Numbered from the stretch's first letter, positions 19,171-29,559 are shown. The stretch is DNA of 44,578 nucleotides from an uncultured Alphaproteobacteria bacterium (GCA_944392125.1 CALXVP010000012.1:1-44578), one strand, 5' to 3'. The notes: generated from the letters alone by a model not told the origin. Numbers and translations are program-made.

Positions 19171-21237
19171 TTATTGCGCCGTTGCCGTCGGGGTGTTAAT
19201 AATATACAACAACGATAATTCATGCAAAATTTCAGGATGATATAAGCAGTATTTTTCTTCATCCGGCGTTAATTCCAATTCACCGCTTTGCGCATAGCCT
19301 TGAATTTTTTGCGCCACACCGCGAATCGTTTTCATCTCAAAATCAGGCTCCGGACCGTTGACCGACAACATGTATACATGCATTGCCTGATACACGGGAT
19401 TCATTTTTAATAAATCAACCCCTTTTTCTTTGGGCGCAACTTCCCGTAATTCCGCTCCGGCCTGCTCGGCTTTCACCAGAATATCGGGTTTATGATATTC
19501 TTCCGGAATAATAAATAATTTATGCCGTTTGGACCATTCTCCCACACTTTCACGTGATGACCATACAGATAGCGGAATGGATAAAATCAATCCGAGCGTA
19601 ATCGGCAATGTCCAGTAAAATAAACTGTTCGCATATAAATAAACAATCACCGATACGCCGATACCGATAACCGTATGCCAAAAATGGCGTCGGATGGCCA
19701 CCAGCCACGGCGTGCCTGTTTCGTCCCGATTTTGCGCATTCCAACCGGCATCCAATCCGAGCAAAATATCCAAAACGATTTTACTTTGGAACAACATCAT
19801 AATCGGCGCAATCAACGCACTGAATATAAACTCAACAATCAGCGTTTTCATCAATCCGAAAAATCCGCCAAACTCTTTAAGGGGTTTATGCTGAATTAAC
19901 ACAACCAATCCCCCCAAAATTTTCGGGATAAACAACATACCCATTGAAAGTAAAAATAAGACCAACGTACCGATTAAATCAAACACGGGCCAAGTCGGAA
20001 ATAATGTTTTGGTATCGGTAAAGTATTCGGGCGGGAAAAACTCGCGCCATAAAGCAATGCCCAATCCTAAAAATAAAAACAAAAACCATAGCGGAGAAGA
20101 AAGATATGACATAATCCCCAACGTGAAATGAATCCGTGAAACAGGATGCAGTTTACGCGAAAACAAAATCCGCAGGTGTTGTAAATTCCCCTGACACCAA
20201 CGCCTGTCTCTAATCACAAAATCCAACATGCTCGGCGGACACTCCTCATAACTTCCCTTCAATTCGGGCAACATCCAAGCCAGCCAACCACCGCGACGAA
20301 TTAAAGCGGCTTCCACAAAGTCATGGCTCAATATATGTCCACCGAACGGGGCTTGTCCCGGGAATACGGGCAATCCGCAACATTCCATAAATGCCCGCGT
20401 GCGAATAATGGCGTTATGTCCCCAATAATTGCTGTCCCATACCTGCCAGTAAGCCAATCCCGCACTAACAATCGGACCATACACCCTGCCCGCAAATTGC
20501 TGAACACGGGCAAAAAACGTATGCCGATTGATAATCATCGGCGGAGCCTGAATAATCCCCGTTGTGGTATTAACCTCCATAAATTGCGCCATTTTAACAA
20601 CGGTTTTACCGGCCATTAAACTATCGGCATCCAACACCACCATATAATCATATTTTGCACCCCAACGCATGCAAAAATCTTCTATATTACCGCTTTTACG
20701 GGCGGTATTTTTCGGGCGATGACGATAATAAAGATTTATCTCTTTCGGAAAAAGTTTTTTAGTTTGCAACCAAAGTGCTTCTTCTTGCACCCAAACTTGC
20801 GGTTTTGTGGTATCACTCAACACAAAAAAATCAAACGCTTCTCCCTGCCCCGTTGCCGATAAATCCCGTGCCATTGCTAAAAGATTAGCGTATACGGAAG
20901 TTGGGTCTTCATTATAAACCGGCATTAAAACAGCCGTTTTCGTTGAGAGTTTCGTATCCTCGGGCACACGCTTAATTCCCGGCATTTTGCGGTGTCGTAA
21001 AATCTCCCAAAAGCCAAAAAGGCTCGACCAAAAAAACAGTGAAATCCAAGCAAAGGTAATACAAAACAGAAAAACAAGTCCGATTTTTAAAGAAATATCT
21101 ACATCCGTCGGCATAAACGTTGCCCACTTAATCGTGGCAAGCACAACGCATATCAACACCAGCCCGAATAATTTTATTCTGCGCCAAATCACTTGTCGTT
21201 TGCTGATGGTTGAAAGCACCACATATTCCTTTTCCAT
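19171..21237 (-). CDS. opgH: Osmoregulated periplasmic glucan glucosyltransferase OpgH
   Basis: OpgH is an inner-membrane family 2 glucosyltransferase that uses UDP-glucose to build and export the linear beta-glucan backbone. The product of about 688 residues has two N-terminal membrane segments, a cytoplasmic catalytic domain (MPVYNEDPTSVYANL, VLDADSLM, then RDRRWCQGNLQH, equivalent to the QxxRW motif) and several C-terminal membrane segments. It is shorter than E. coli OpgH (about 847 residues), lacking most of the long N-terminal cytoplasmic region. I prefer ATG at 21237, which has AAGGAG at good spacing, over TTG at 21243. It is downstream of opgG with an unknown gene between. Confidence 0.93.
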   Translation of the reverse strand: MEKEYVVLSTISKRQVIWRRIKLFGLVLICVVLATIKWATFMPTDVDISLKIGLVFLFCITFAWISLFFWSSLFGFWEILRHRKMPGIKRVPEDTKLSTKTAVLMPVYNEDPTSVYANLLAMARDLSATGQGEAFDFFVLSDTTKPQVWVQEEALWLQTKKLFPKEINLYYRHRPKNTARKSGNIEDFCMRWGAKYDYMVVLDADSLMAGKTVVKMAQFMEVNTTTGIIQAPPMIINRHTFFARVQQFAGRVYGPIVSAGLAYWQVWDSNYWGHNAIIRTRAFMECCGLPVFPGQAPFGGHILSHDFVEAALIRRGGWLAWMLPELKGSYEECPPSMLDFVIRDRRWCQGNLQHLRILFSRKLHPVSRIHFTLGIMSYLSSPLWFLFLFLGLGIALWREFFPPEYFTDTKTLFPTWPVFDLIGTLVLFLLSMGMLFIPKILGGLVVLIQHKPLKEFGGFFGLMKTLIVEFIFSALIAPIMMLFQSKIVLDILLGLDAGWNAQNRDETGTPWLVAIRRHFWHTVIGIGVSVIVYLYANSLFYWTLPITLGLILSIPLSVWSSRESVGEWSKRHKLFIIPEEYHKPDILVKAEQAGAELREVAPKEKGVDLLKMNPVYQAMHVYMLSVNGPEPDFEMKTIRGVAQKIQGYAQSGELELTPDEEKYCLYHPEILHELSLLYIINTPTATAQ

Positions 21238-21363
21238 ATCCAACTCCTTGCCTTTTTATTTAAATCTGCCATTATTGATTGAAAATATTTTTACTTGACT
21301 CACTGTTGGGCAGATAATGCAAAAATTTTCCTTTTCCCGCTTTGCGATTGATTTTACCTCACA

Positions 21364-21834
21364 TCATTTCCCGCTGACGGATTTTACCACCAATTTTACC
21401 CCCTTAGCCAACGTTTTCTTTATTTTCCATACGGGGTGGAATGTTTTAATGCTTTGACGGAACATATCCGCCCGAATTAAATCCGGCGCTGCCTGAAAGA
21501 GTTGCTGATGAAAACAAGCAATAAGCATTTTCTCGTCTTCGTTTGAAATTTCATCAAACAAATTGATTTTTTTATATAACTTTTGCGCCAAGAAAACCAT
21601 TTTAAAATAATTCAAGCGTTGCGTGGCCGGCAAGCCCGTTTCGGGTAAGATATTATCTAAATACGATTGAATGTGCCCATCCAATAATTTGCTGACGTCA
21701 TCGGGGTGCAGATTCCCTTTTTCTTTTTGCAATTTTTCAACAATGGCACTTGCCAAAGCGGGCGAATCATAACCCCACTCTTTTAAATAGGCGTTCACCC
21801 AGTCTTCAATGGTATAAAATTTAATACTCCCCAT
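21364..21834 (-). CDS. Unknown protein encoded between opgG and opgH
   Basis: I do not recognise this 156-residue protein. It appears soluble and mostly helical, without signal peptide or membrane segment. The C-terminus is strongly basic (KIKKTLAKGVKLVVKSVSGK). It lies in the same direction as opgG (46 bp upstream) and opgH (126 bp downstream) and is probably cotranscribed with them. Its position, together with the short N-terminus of OpgH here, raises the possibility that it works with OpgH, but I see no clear similarity. The ATG at 21834 follows AAAGGAG. Confidence 0.7.
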   Translation of the reverse strand: MGSIKFYTIEDWVNAYLKEWGYDSPALASAIVEKLQKEKGNLHPDDVSKLLDGHIQSYLDNILPETGLPATQRLNYFKMVFLAQKLYKKINLFDEISNEDEKMLIACFHQQLFQAAPDLIRADMFRQSIKTFHPVWKIKKTLAKGVKLVVKSVSGK

Positions 21835-21880
21835 CACGACTCCTTTGCTCTTATTTTCCGCTCTTGTGCATTGCGCTTTT

Positions 21881-23404
21881 TTACGGCAGATATTGATAAG
21901 TCCATACTTCCGTTAAAACAGCGTCTTTATCCGAATCGCGTGCCGATTTCAATGATGCCCGCAATTCACCCGTCCGTCCGTTTGGTTTAAAATCAAAGAA
22001 CAAGCGGTATCCGCCATCCATGCTGTTTTTTTGAACAACGGTATTCATAATACTGCCGGCATCAACGGATACATCCGGTACCAGTTGCGCAACATCCGTT
22101 ATTTCATCCAACACACCACCTTTAAAATCAATCACGTATTTAATTTTTGATTCTTCCGGCACTCCCGATACACCGCCGACACCCGTCCGCGTGGCAATAA
22201 TTTTACCCTTGTTATCCGATTCGGGATCTTCACTCGTCCAATACATCCGATACTTAAATGTATAAGACTTTCCTTTTTGAATTTTCTCATCCGGCCACCA
22301 AAAAGCCACCACGTTATCATGAATTTCTTTATCGGACGGAATTTCTACCAAATGCACACGCCCCGTACCGAATCCTTCCAGAGGCTCAATCCATACGCTC
22401 GGACGTTCCTGATAATGCGCTTCAAAATCTTGATAATGGTCGGGGTTTCTATCCCGTTGGAAAAGTCCAAACCCCTTCGGCGCTTTATCTGAAAAAGAAC
22501 TCATCCGCAACTGCCTTGAATTATCCAACGGGCGCCATAGCCATTCATCATTGCCGTTATGAATGAGCAACCCGTCGCTATCATGCACTTCCGGCCGATA
22601 ATCAAAAAACTTATTTTTGGTATTTTCACCGAATAAATACATACTGGTGAGTGGCGCAATCCCGATTTTTTGAATATCCGCCCGCGGGAAAAGAGTTGCC
22701 GTTACGTCAATCTTCGTTGCTTTCCCCGGTTGAATAAAAAAGGAATACGCGCCCGTAATACGCGGGCTGTCCAAAAGGGCATAAATCGTCATATTACGCT
22801 GACGCATAGCCGGCCGTTTCACCCAAAATTCTTTAAATATCGGAAATTCCTCACCCGTTTGCACACCCGTATCAATGGCAAGTCCGCGCGCCGAAAGACC
22901 GTATTTTTGATGTTGCCCGAGTGCACGGAAATAACTGGCGCCCAAAAACGAAATCAATTCATCATAGTAATCCGGCGTATTCAGCGGATAATGCAACCGA
23001 AACCCCGCATAATCTATATTCCCTTTGATATTATCAATCGGCTTATCATTCAACGTAAACGCACTCGGCGTATACGGCATATATAATTCTTCGCCGGCAA
23101 TAATCTGATTAACACGAACGGAATTTTGATAAATGGAGCCCATGTGAAAAAATTGGATTTCAAACGGAATGTTTTTGCGATACCACGGCCCGTGCTCGCG
23201 CACATAGCGCAAAGAACGGAACGTATCATAATCCATATTTGCCAGTTCCGGCGGTAAGTTAACTTCTTCGGCGTGATACGGCTTTTCCGATAACTTTTGA
23301 GCCTTTTCTATAACGTTTTGATAGTTGAATACGGCGGAAAATGCCGTTTGACTCCATAAAACGGCGCCGACAATCATCATTCCGAATATTTTTCTCTTTT
23401 TCAT
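21881..23404 (-). CDS. opgG: Periplasmic glucan biosynthesis protein OpgG
   Basis: OpgG is a periplasmic protein needed to process or branch osmoregulated periplasmic glucans. The 507-residue product has a signal peptide ending TAFSA and the OpgG/OpgD family core: FNYQNVIEKAQKLSEKPY, LPPELANMDYDTFRSLRY, then IQFFHMGSIY, and later EFWVKRP, YALLDSPRITGAYSF and PLTSMYLFGENT. Length and motif order match the family. It heads an opgG-unknown-opgH cluster. Confidence 0.95.
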   Translation of the reverse strand: MKKRKIFGMMIVGAVLWSQTAFSAVFNYQNVIEKAQKLSEKPYHAEEVNLPPELANMDYDTFRSLRYVREHGPWYRKNIPFEIQFFHMGSIYQNSVRVNQIIAGEELYMPYTPSAFTLNDKPIDNIKGNIDYAGFRLHYPLNTPDYYDELISFLGASYFRALGQHQKYGLSARGLAIDTGVQTGEEFPIFKEFWVKRPAMRQRNMTIYALLDSPRITGAYSFFIQPGKATKIDVTATLFPRADIQKIGIAPLTSMYLFGENTKNKFFDYRPEVHDSDGLLIHNGNDEWLWRPLDNSRQLRMSSFSDKAPKGFGLFQRDRNPDHYQDFEAHYQERPSVWIEPLEGFGTGRVHLVEIPSDKEIHDNVVAFWWPDEKIQKGKSYTFKYRMYWTSEDPESDNKGKIIATRTGVGGVSGVPEESKIKYVIDFKGGVLDEITDVAQLVPDVSVDAGSIMNTVVQKNSMDGGYRLFFDFKPNGRTGELRASLKSARDSDKDAVLTEVWTYQYLP

Positions 23405-23518
23405 ACCGTGATAACCCCATCTTTTACTTTAATCCCGTTATACCGATTTATCTTGTTTCGTTTCGATTCGGCATACAACCTGCGTCAGCATACGATTTTT
23501 TATGCTGTATTGCAAGCC

Positions 23519-23995
23519 CTATTTTCGCACGGCATCAAGTGCCTTTTGCAAAATACGTGCCGCCGCTTCGGCATCCAACACTTCTTTTTGTCGCTTTAAA
23601 CGCACACCGCGTCCGTTCATGGCCTCGGAAGCATACTTAGATGTATAACGCTCGTCAACCAACAAAACGGGCAACCGGTATTTTTCAATTAATCGCGCGC
23701 AAAACAGCCTTACCTGACCGGCGATAAATCCCTCCGTTCCGTCCGTTTGCAACGGCAATCCCACCACAAATCCCGTAATTTCTTTTGCCGGCACAATATC
23801 ATCCAATTCTTTTAATTTATGAATAATTTTGAAGGGAGAAGAAATTTGCCTTTCTTTATCCGAAAGAGCCAAACCGATTCGCACACTCCCGTAATCAACA
23901 CCCAACAACCGTCCGCTTGTTTCGGAAAGAAAATGCGGGTCGGTTGATAAAAAACCTTGTAATTCGGATTGAAATTGTTTATCATCAGTCATCAT
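23519..23995 (-). CDS. ruvX: RuvX/YqgF family RNase H-fold nuclease
   Basis: The 158-residue product is the conserved YqgF protein, linked to pre-16S rRNA 5' processing and called a putative Holliday junction resolvase. The RNase H-fold core is visible: LLGVDYGSVRIGLALSD (about 27-43) with the first catalytic Asp, FVVGLPLQTDGTEG, and VDERYTSKYA with further acidic residues. A 20-25 residue N-terminal extension is unusual. It is divergent from rpiB with only 30 bp between. I see no strong ribosome binding site, so the leader may be very short. Confidence 0.92.
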   Translation of the reverse strand: MMTDDKQFQSELQGFLSTDPHFLSETSGRLLGVDYGSVRIGLALSDKERQISSPFKIIHKLKELDDIVPAKEITGFVVGLPLQTDGTEGFIAGQVRLFCARLIEKYRLPVLLVDERYTSKYASEAMNGRGVRLKRQKEVLDAEAAARILQKALDAVRK

Positions 23996-24025
23996 TGTTT
24001 CATGTTATAAAGGAAAATAAGAAAG

Positions 24026-24487
24026 ATGCAAGTAAAAAATGTCATTTTAGCAGCAGATCATGCGGGTTGTCCCTTAAAAGAAGCCATTCGCAAATGGCTT
24101 ATCGAGCATGGTATTCAAGTGCATAATTACGGCACGAACGATCCGAACATTCCCGTTGATTACCCAGATAAAGCCGCCAAATTGGCAGAAGGCATTGAGC
24201 GTGGCGAAGCGCTGTTCGGGATTTTAGTATGCGGTTCGGGTATCGGCATGAGTATTGCCGTTAATCGGTATGATTTTATCCGCGGTGCTTTGGTTTGGAC
24301 ACCGGAACTCGCAACCTTGGCTCGTCAACATAACAATGCAAACGTTTTGATTTTTGGCGGACGTTTTACGGATGAAGCCGTTGCGATTGAATGCGTTAAG
24401 AACTTTTTAACAACACCGTTTGAGGGCGGTCGTCATCAGGTTCGCGTCAACAAACTTGAAAGGATGCCTCATGACTTTGAAAAATAA
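24026..24487 (+). CDS. rpiB: Ribose-5-phosphate isomerase B
   Basis: RpiB interconverts ribose-5-phosphate and ribulose-5-phosphate in the pentose phosphate pathway. The 153-residue product shows [13 protein letters not shown] at the N-terminus, [17 protein letters not shown], the active-site region [17 protein letters not shown] with its cysteine, and the [12 protein letters not shown] segment. It begins the alphaproteobacterial rpiB-glyA-nrdR-nusB cluster and overlaps glyA by 17 bp. AAGGAAA precedes the start. Confidence 0.96.
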   Translation: MQVKNVILAADHAGCPLKEAIRKWLIEHGIQVHNYGTNDPNIPVDYPDKAAKLAEGIERGEALFGILVCGSGIGMSIAVNRYDFIRGALVWTPELATLARQHNNANVLIFGGRFTDEAVAIECVKNFLTTPFEGGRHQVRVNKLERMPHDFEK

Positions 24488-25766
24488 AAATAACTTCTTT
24501 CATGCACCATTGGTTGAGGAAGATGAAGAAATTGCCCGAATTATCACGCGGGAATTATGGCGTCAACAAGAACACATCGAATTAATTGCGTCGGAAAACA
24601 TTGTTTCGCGCGCCGTTATGCAGGCAATGGGCAGTGTTCTCACAAATAAGTATGCCGAGGGGTATCCCAATCACCGCTATTATCACGGGTGCGAATTTGT
24701 GGATGAAGTGGAACAACTCGCGATTGACAGGGCCAAAAAATTATTTAATGCGCAATTTGTGAATGTGCAACCGCACTCGGGTTCGCAAGCAAACAGCGCC
24801 GTTTATTTAGCCTTGTTGCAACCGGGCGACACGATTCTCGGTATGGGATTGGACGCCGGCGGACACCTCACACACGGTTCAAAAGTTTCCTCATCGGGAA
24901 AATACTATAAGAGCATTGCCTACGGTTTAAATCCCGATACGGGATATATTGATATGGAATCGGTTGAGCGATTGGCGGTTGAAAATCAGGCGAAGTTAAT
25001 TATTGCCGGCGGGTCGGCTTATCCGCGGGAAATTGATTTTGAGGCCTTTCGTAAAATTGCCGATAAAGTCGGCGCCTATTTGATGGTGGACATGGCGCAT
25101 TTTGCGGGTTTGGTTGCCGGAAAAGTTTTGCAAAATCCGTTGGATTATGCTCATGTTGTGACAACAACAACGCACAAAACATTGCGCGGTCCACGCGGGG
25201 GTATGATTCTGACAAACGATGCCGAAATTGCCAAAAAAATCAACTCTGCCATTTTCCCCGGATTACAAGGCGGTCCGCTGATGCACGTGATTGCAGGCAA
25301 AGCCGTTTCGTTTGCCGAAGCATTGGACGATTCGTTTAAAGCGTATACCCGTCAAGTTGTTTCAAATGCCGCCGTCTTAGCGAAAACGATTAAAAAGCAA
25401 GGGTATAACCTTGTATCCGGCGGAACGGATACGCATTTGATTTTAATTGATTTACGCGATAAGGGAATCACGGGGAAAGACGCCTGCGACGCACTGGCAA
25501 AAGCCGGCTTGATTTGCAATAAAAATGCCGTGCCGAACGATCCGCAAAAACCGACGGTTACATCGGGTTTACGTGTCGGCAGTCCGGCGGGCACAACGCG
25601 CGGTTTCAAAGAAAAAGAATTTGAACAAATCGGCTTAATGATTACGCGTGTTTTGGATTCGCTTCAATCGGATGAAGAAACAAGGCAAAAAGCCATTACC
25701 GCGGTCAGAGCCGAGGTCAAGCAACTTTGTTTGGATTTTCCGATTTATACGCGCGCAATCGGGTAA
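24471..25766 (+). CDS. glyA: Serine hydroxymethyltransferase
   Basis: GlyA is a PLP enzyme converting serine and tetrahydrofolate to glycine and 5,10-methylene-tetrahydrofolate. The product of about 432 residues has the N-terminal [13 protein letters not shown], the segment [16 protein letters not shown] and the PLP-lysine site [16 protein letters not shown]. The ATG at 24471 is chosen because AAAGGA lies directly before it and the family N-terminus follows; a longer frame begins inside rpiB. Confidence 0.98.
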   Translation: MTLKNKNNFFHAPLVEEDEEIARIITRELWRQQEHIELIASENIVSRAVMQAMGSVLTNKYAEGYPNHRYYHGCEFVDEVEQLAIDRAKKLFNAQFVNVQPHSGSQANSAVYLALLQPGDTILGMGLDAGGHLTHGSKVSSSGKYYKSIAYGLNPDTGYIDMESVERLAVENQAKLIIAGGSAYPREIDFEAFRKIADKVGAYLMVDMAHFAGLVAGKVLQNPLDYAHVVTTTTHKTLRGPRGGMILTNDAEIAKKINSAIFPGLQGGPLMHVIAGKAVSFAEALDDSFKAYTRQVVSNAAVLAKTIKKQGYNLVSGGTDTHLILIDLRDKGITGKDACDALAKAGLICNKNAVPNDPQKPTVTSGLRVGSPAGTTRGFKEKEFEQIGLMITRVLDSLQSDEETRQKAITAVRAEVKQLCLDFPIYTRAIG

Positions 25767-25809
25767 CACGTGATAGAATCGTGAGAGAACGGATAAGTAA
25801 GGAAGAGCG

Positions 25810-26265
25810 ATGAAATGTCCTTTTTGCGGCTGCACGGACAGCCAAGTAAAAGATTCACGGCCGAGTGAAGATTATTCTTCCATTCGGCGCAGGAGGCAGT
25901 GTCCGCAATGTGGCGGACGATTTACGACGTTTGAGTATATTCAAAGCCGTGATTTAATTGTCGTTAAGAAAAACGATATTCGGGTTCCGTTTGAGCGTGA
26001 AAAATTGCAACGGTCTATTTTATTGGCCTTACGAAAACGGTCGGTTGATGCGGATAAAGTAGAGCAAATGGTCAATTCCATCATTTCGCGATTAGAAAAA
26101 TGTGGCGAATCCGAAATTCAATCATCTTATATTGGGGAATTAGTGATGGAAGCACTTTTAGGGGTTGACAAAGTAGCGTATGTGAGATATGCCTCCGTCT
26201 ATAAGAATTTTAATTCAATGGAAGATTTTAAAGAATTTGCAGCCAGATTAACAGAGGAAAAATAA
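25810..26265 (+). CDS. nrdR: Transcriptional repressor NrdR
   Basis: NrdR is the zinc-finger and ATP-cone repressor of ribonucleotide reductase genes. The 151-residue product starts with the four-cysteine zinc ribbon MKCPFCGC...[12 protein letters not shown] and continues with the ATP-cone ([20 protein letters not shown], about 51-70). It lies between glyA and nusB as in many alphaproteobacteria, with AAGGA before the start. Confidence 0.97.
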   Translation: MKCPFCGCTDSQVKDSRPSEDYSSIRRRRQCPQCGGRFTTFEYIQSRDLIVVKKNDIRVPFEREKLQRSILLALRKRSVDADKVEQMVNSIISRLEKCGESEIQSSYIGELVMEALLGVDKVAYVRYASVYKNFNSMEDFKEFAARLTEEK

Positions 26266-26267
26266 CG

Positions 26268-26741
26268 ATGTCAAATGCAACACAAAAATTTACGAATGCA
26301 CGTTTAATGGCCGTTCAAGCCGTTTACGCCAAAGAATTATCGGGAGAAAGTTGGGAAAAAGTCGTTTCGCGTTTTTTAATGGGCGAAACGGGCGGAGAAG
26401 TGATTCAAGATGGAATTGCAGGTCGTGAAGAATTTATTAAATTAGAACCGGCCGACGCTAAATTGTTCACAAGTTTGGTATCTGCCGTTCAAGAAAATGA
26501 TGAGATTTTAACGCAAACCATTCAAGACAATATTTCCAAAAAAGTGGATTTCAACCGATTGGAAATTTTAATCAAGTGTATCTTAAAAGTCGGCATGGCC
26601 GAGTTTAGCGTTAACCCCACATTAGATGCGCCGATTATCATTAACGAATATACGGATATGACGCGGGCATTTTTTAACGGTCCCGAAATTAAAATCGTGA
26701 ATGCCATGTTGGATAAATACGCCAAAGTGATGCGCGGATAA
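26268..26741 (+). CDS. nusB: Transcription antitermination protein NusB
   Basis: NusB binds boxA RNA together with NusE and supports antitermination in rRNA operons. The 157-residue product shows the helical NusB fold with ARLMAVQAVYAKELSG at the N-terminus, DFNRLEILIKCILKVGMAE and the conserved IIINEYTDMTRAFFNGPEIKIVNAMLDK. It starts 2 bp after the nrdR stop codon, so it is in the same operon. Confidence 0.93.
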   Translation: MSNATQKFTNARLMAVQAVYAKELSGESWEKVVSRFLMGETGGEVIQDGIAGREEFIKLEPADAKLFTSLVSAVQENDEILTQTIQDNISKKVDFNRLEILIKCILKVGMAEFSVNPTLDAPIIINEYTDMTRAFFNGPEIKIVNAMLDKYAKVMRG

Positions 26742-26898
26742 CGAGTTTATCAAGAATCGTCAACTCCTCAAAAAAGTTGATCGGATTGAAAGATAAAGAA
26801 GACGCGTCCGAGAAACAACATGCAACCAACGCGGTGCGTGTTCAGGATATGGAACGCAAAAAGTATTTTTTGATGAAAAAACGAGCTGTGTCAAGATG

Positions 26899-26923
26899 AA
26901 TAACGCAATGAAGAGGCGTTATT
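26899..26923 (+). other. Hairpin downstream of nusB
   Basis: A perfect 8-bp inverted repeat (26899-26906 with 26916-26923) lies in the 307 bp between nusB and rpmE. It has no T run. It could protect an mRNA end or be part of a weak terminator. The rest of this interval holds the rpmE promoter and a short open frame described in the findings. Confidence 0.35.
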
Positions 26924-26988
26924 ATGCTCTTAACGCAACGTGAATTTGATTAAAAAAGGATATTTTTTTCAAAAAGCAAAAAAAATAC

Positions 26989-27017
26989 TTGATTTTTGTG
27001 TAAAGATTGTGTATAAG
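26989..27017 (+). promoter_or_regulatory. Promoter of rpmE
   Basis: TTGATT (26989-26994) and TATAAG (27012-27017) are separated by 17 bp, about 30 bp upstream of the rpmE start codon. Confidence 0.65.
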
Positions 27018-27048
27018 GAAGTCCTTAACAAATTCTATGGAGATAAAA

Positions 27049-27267
27049 ATGAAAAAAAACATTCATCCGGACTACCATGAAATTACGGTTGTGATGACAG
27101 ACGGCACGGAATTCAAAACACGCTCTACGCTCGGTAAAGAAGGAGCCGTAGTTCGTTTGGATATTGATCCGTTATCTCATCCGGCTTGGACGGGCGTTTA
27201 CCGTTTGATTGACAGCGGTGGTCAATTAGCAAAATTCAACAAGAAATTCGCCGGATTCAAAAAATAA
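27049..27267 (+). CDS. rpmE: Ribosomal protein bL31 (zinc-free form)
   Basis: The 72-residue product is large-subunit protein bL31, recognised by [23 protein letters not shown] and [12 protein letters not shown]. It has no cysteine, so it is the form without the zinc ribbon. The ATG at 27049 has GGAG 6 nt upstream; the frame also extends further 5' without a ribosome binding site. It is a single gene with its own promoter and terminator. Confidence 0.95.
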   Translation: MKKNIHPDYHEITVVMTDGTEFKTRSTLGKEGAVVRLDIDPLSHPAWTGVYRLIDSGGQLAKFNKKFAGFKK

Positions 27268-27292
27268 AAATCCCGATTTTTTTAGAATGATT

Positions 27293-27320
27293 AAAAAGCC
27301 GCTTTTTGAGCGGTTTTTTT
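27293..27320 (+). terminator. Terminator of rpmE
   Basis: A short GC-rich stem (27299-27303 with 27309-27313), extended by A and T runs, is followed by seven T. It lies 25 bp after the rpmE stop codon. Confidence 0.8.
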
Positions 27321-27437
27321 AATATGAGCGTTATTTTCATGTTATCTCTGATGATACAAAATAATAAACTGATATAAAATACAAAACGGCGCAGAATAAA
27401 CGGCGTTATTTGGAAAAAGCCCGGCACTTCAATCTGT

Positions 27438-27465
27438 TATATGATACGGATTATTATATCATATA
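27438..27465. promoter_or_regulatory. AT-rich dyad upstream of aspS
   Basis: A 9-bp inverted repeat (27438-27446 with 27457-27465) lies about 80 bp upstream of the aspS promoter. It might be an operator or only reflect base composition. The rest of the 288 bp between the rpmE terminator and aspS is AT-rich without a recognisable gene. Confidence 0.3.
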
Positions 27466-27547
27466 TAAACAAAAAAAATCTCCCTCAAGCAATCCCCGAA
27501 ACGAGATAAAAAAATCAAAAAAATAAGATAATTCTACATAATTATAC

Positions 27548-27576
27548 TTGATTTTGCGATACAAATGAAGTATTTT
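27548..27576 (+). promoter_or_regulatory. Promoter of aspS
   Basis: TTGATT (27548-27553) and TATTTT (27571-27576) are separated by 17 bp. AAGGAG lies just before the aspS start codon. Confidence 0.55.
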
Positions 27577-27608
27577 AGTCTGCGTTATATTTTTATAAGG
27601 AGTTTTTT

Positions 27609-29375
27609 ATGCATCAATATCGCACACATACATGTGGCGCCTTACGCGCGGAAGATAAAGGAAAAACAGTTCGTTTAGCCGGTTGGGTTCATCGCAAACG
27701 CGATCACGGCAATTTGTTGTTCGTTGATTTACGAGATAATTACGGTATTACACAGTGCGTATTGAATACATCCAGCCCGCATTTTACAACGCTGGAAAAA
27801 ATTCGTCCGGAATCGGTTGTGCGGATTGACGGCACGGTACTTTTAAGAACGCCTGAAACAGTCAACCCCAAAATGCCGACGGGTGAAATTGAAATTGAAG
27901 TCAAAGATGTTGAAATTTTATCGCAAGCCGATGTTTTGCCGATACAAGTTGTTGCCGAAACAAAAGACTTATCGGAAGAGCAACGCTTAACCTATCGTTT
28001 CTTGGACTTACGGCGCGAAAAACCGCATGCCAATATTTTACTGCGCAACAGTTTTATTTATTCTTTGCGTAAACGGATGTGGGCTGCCGGATTCAGTGAA
28101 TTTCAAACACCGATTTTAACGGCTTCATCACCGGAGGGCGCTCGGGACTTCTTGGTTCCTTCGCGTTTACACCAAGGAAAATTTTACGCGTTACCGCAAG
28201 CCCCGCAACAATTCAAGCAACTGTTAATGGTATCGGGCTTTGATAGATACTTCCAAATTGCGCCGTGTTTCCGCGATGAAGATGCCCGCGCCGACCGCTC
28301 ACCGGGAGAATTTTATCAATTAGATATTGAAATGTCTTTTGCCACGCAGGAAGATATTTTCGCAACGGTAGAACCGATTATTCACGATGTATTTGTTGAG
28401 TTTGCGCCAAATGCGACTGTTTCGCCTGCTCCGTTTGTTCAAATTCCCTATAAAACCGCTATGGTAAAATACGGAACGGATAAGCCGGATTTGCGTAACC
28501 CGTTAATTATTGAAGATGTTTCCGAAATTTTTGCCGGTTCGTCTTTCGGATTATTCGCCAATCAAGTGGCTGGCGGTGGATTTGTGCGCGCCATCAAAAC
28601 GCCGGATACGGCATCCAAACCGCGCAGTTGGTTTGATAAGATGAACGGATTTGCCGTTGAATCGGGCTTCGGCGGATTAGGCTATATAACATTGGCTACC
28701 GAAGGAAATAAAGGGCCGATTGCTAAAAATTTAGATGCCGATCGCATTGCGCGCTTAATTGAAAAAACGGGAGCCAAAACGGGCGACAGTATTTTCTTTG
28801 TATGCGGTAAAGGCGAAAAGACGGCAAAATTTGCGGGACAAGTTCGCACATTACTCGGCGAAGAATTAAACTTGATTGATAAATCCCGTTTTGAATTTTG
28901 CTGGATTACCGATTTCCCGTTCTATGAAGAAAATGAAGATACGGGCGCCATTGAATTTTCGCACAACCCGTTCTCAATGCCACAAGGCGAAATGGAAGCG
29001 TTGACAACGAAACATCCGTTAGAAATTTATGCCTACCAATTTGATATGGTATGCAACGGATATGAGATTTTGTCGGGTGCTATTCGTAATCACCGTCCGG
29101 ACGTTATGTATAAAGCGTTTGAAATTGCGGGATACGGTCCGGAAGTTGTGGAGCAAAAATTTGCAGGACTTTTGAGTGCCTTTAAGTTTGGTGCACCCCC
29201 GCACGGTGGTTGTGCTTTCGGTATTGATCGTTTGGTTATGTTGTTAACCGATGAAAGTTATATTCGTGAAGTGATTGCTTTCCCGATGACACAACAAGGA
29301 TTAGACTTATTGATGAAAGCACCGACGGAAGTAACCGAGCAGCAATTACGCGAATTGCACATCAAATTGAGATAA
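27609..29375 (+). CDS. aspS: Aspartyl-tRNA synthetase (bacterial type)
   Basis: AspS charges tRNA-Asp (and possibly tRNA-Asn) with aspartate. The 588-residue product has the N-terminal anticodon-binding OB fold ([23 protein letters not shown]), class II motif 2 ([27 protein letters not shown]), the bacterial insertion domain and motif 3 ([18 protein letters not shown]). Length is normal. Whether it is discriminating depends on whether the genome also has gatCAB or asnS. Confidence 0.97.
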   Translation: MHQYRTHTCGALRAEDKGKTVRLAGWVHRKRDHGNLLFVDLRDNYGITQCVLNTSSPHFTTLEKIRPESVVRIDGTVLLRTPETVNPKMPTGEIEIEVKDVEILSQADVLPIQVVAETKDLSEEQRLTYRFLDLRREKPHANILLRNSFIYSLRKRMWAAGFSEFQTPILTASSPEGARDFLVPSRLHQGKFYALPQAPQQFKQLLMVSGFDRYFQIAPCFRDEDARADRSPGEFYQLDIEMSFATQEDIFATVEPIIHDVFVEFAPNATVSPAPFVQIPYKTAMVKYGTDKPDLRNPLIIEDVSEIFAGSSFGLFANQVAGGGFVRAIKTPDTASKPRSWFDKMNGFAVESGFGGLGYITLATEGNKGPIAKNLDADRIARLIEKTGAKTGDSIFFVCGKGEKTAKFAGQVRTLLGEELNLIDKSRFEFCWITDFPFYEENEDTGAIEFSHNPFSMPQGEMEALTTKHPLEIYAYQFDMVCNGYEILSGAIRNHRPDVMYKAFEIAGYGPEVVEQKFAGLLSAFKFGAPPHGGCAFGIDRLVMLLTDESYIREVIAFPMTQQGLDLLMKAPTEVTEQQLRELHIKLR

Positions 29376-29410
29376 ATATCATTTTTTGATTTATTTCGGT
29401 ATTAAGATAG

Positions 29411-29445
29411 AAAGGGGTCAATTTTCAGTTGATCCCTTTTTTATA
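29411..29445 (+). terminator. Terminator of aspS
   Basis: An 11-bp stem with one mismatch (29411-29421 with 29429-29439) is followed by T residues, 35 bp after the aspS stop codon. Confidence 0.75.
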
Positions 29446-29494
29446 TATAAATATAATTTTTGACATATATCCAAATAAGAATAATAATTTTATC

Positions 29495-29523
29495 TTGACT
29501 TTTGTATTATTTTCTCATACTAT
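29495..29523 (+). promoter_or_regulatory. Promoter of the 29560 gene
   Basis: TTGACT (29495-29500) and TACTAT (29518-29523) are separated by 17 bp. A GAGAGG ribosome binding site follows before the start codon at 29560. Confidence 0.6.
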
Positions 29524-29559
29524 CCTGTAGGTTATCAATAAAGTAACGGAGAGAGGAAA

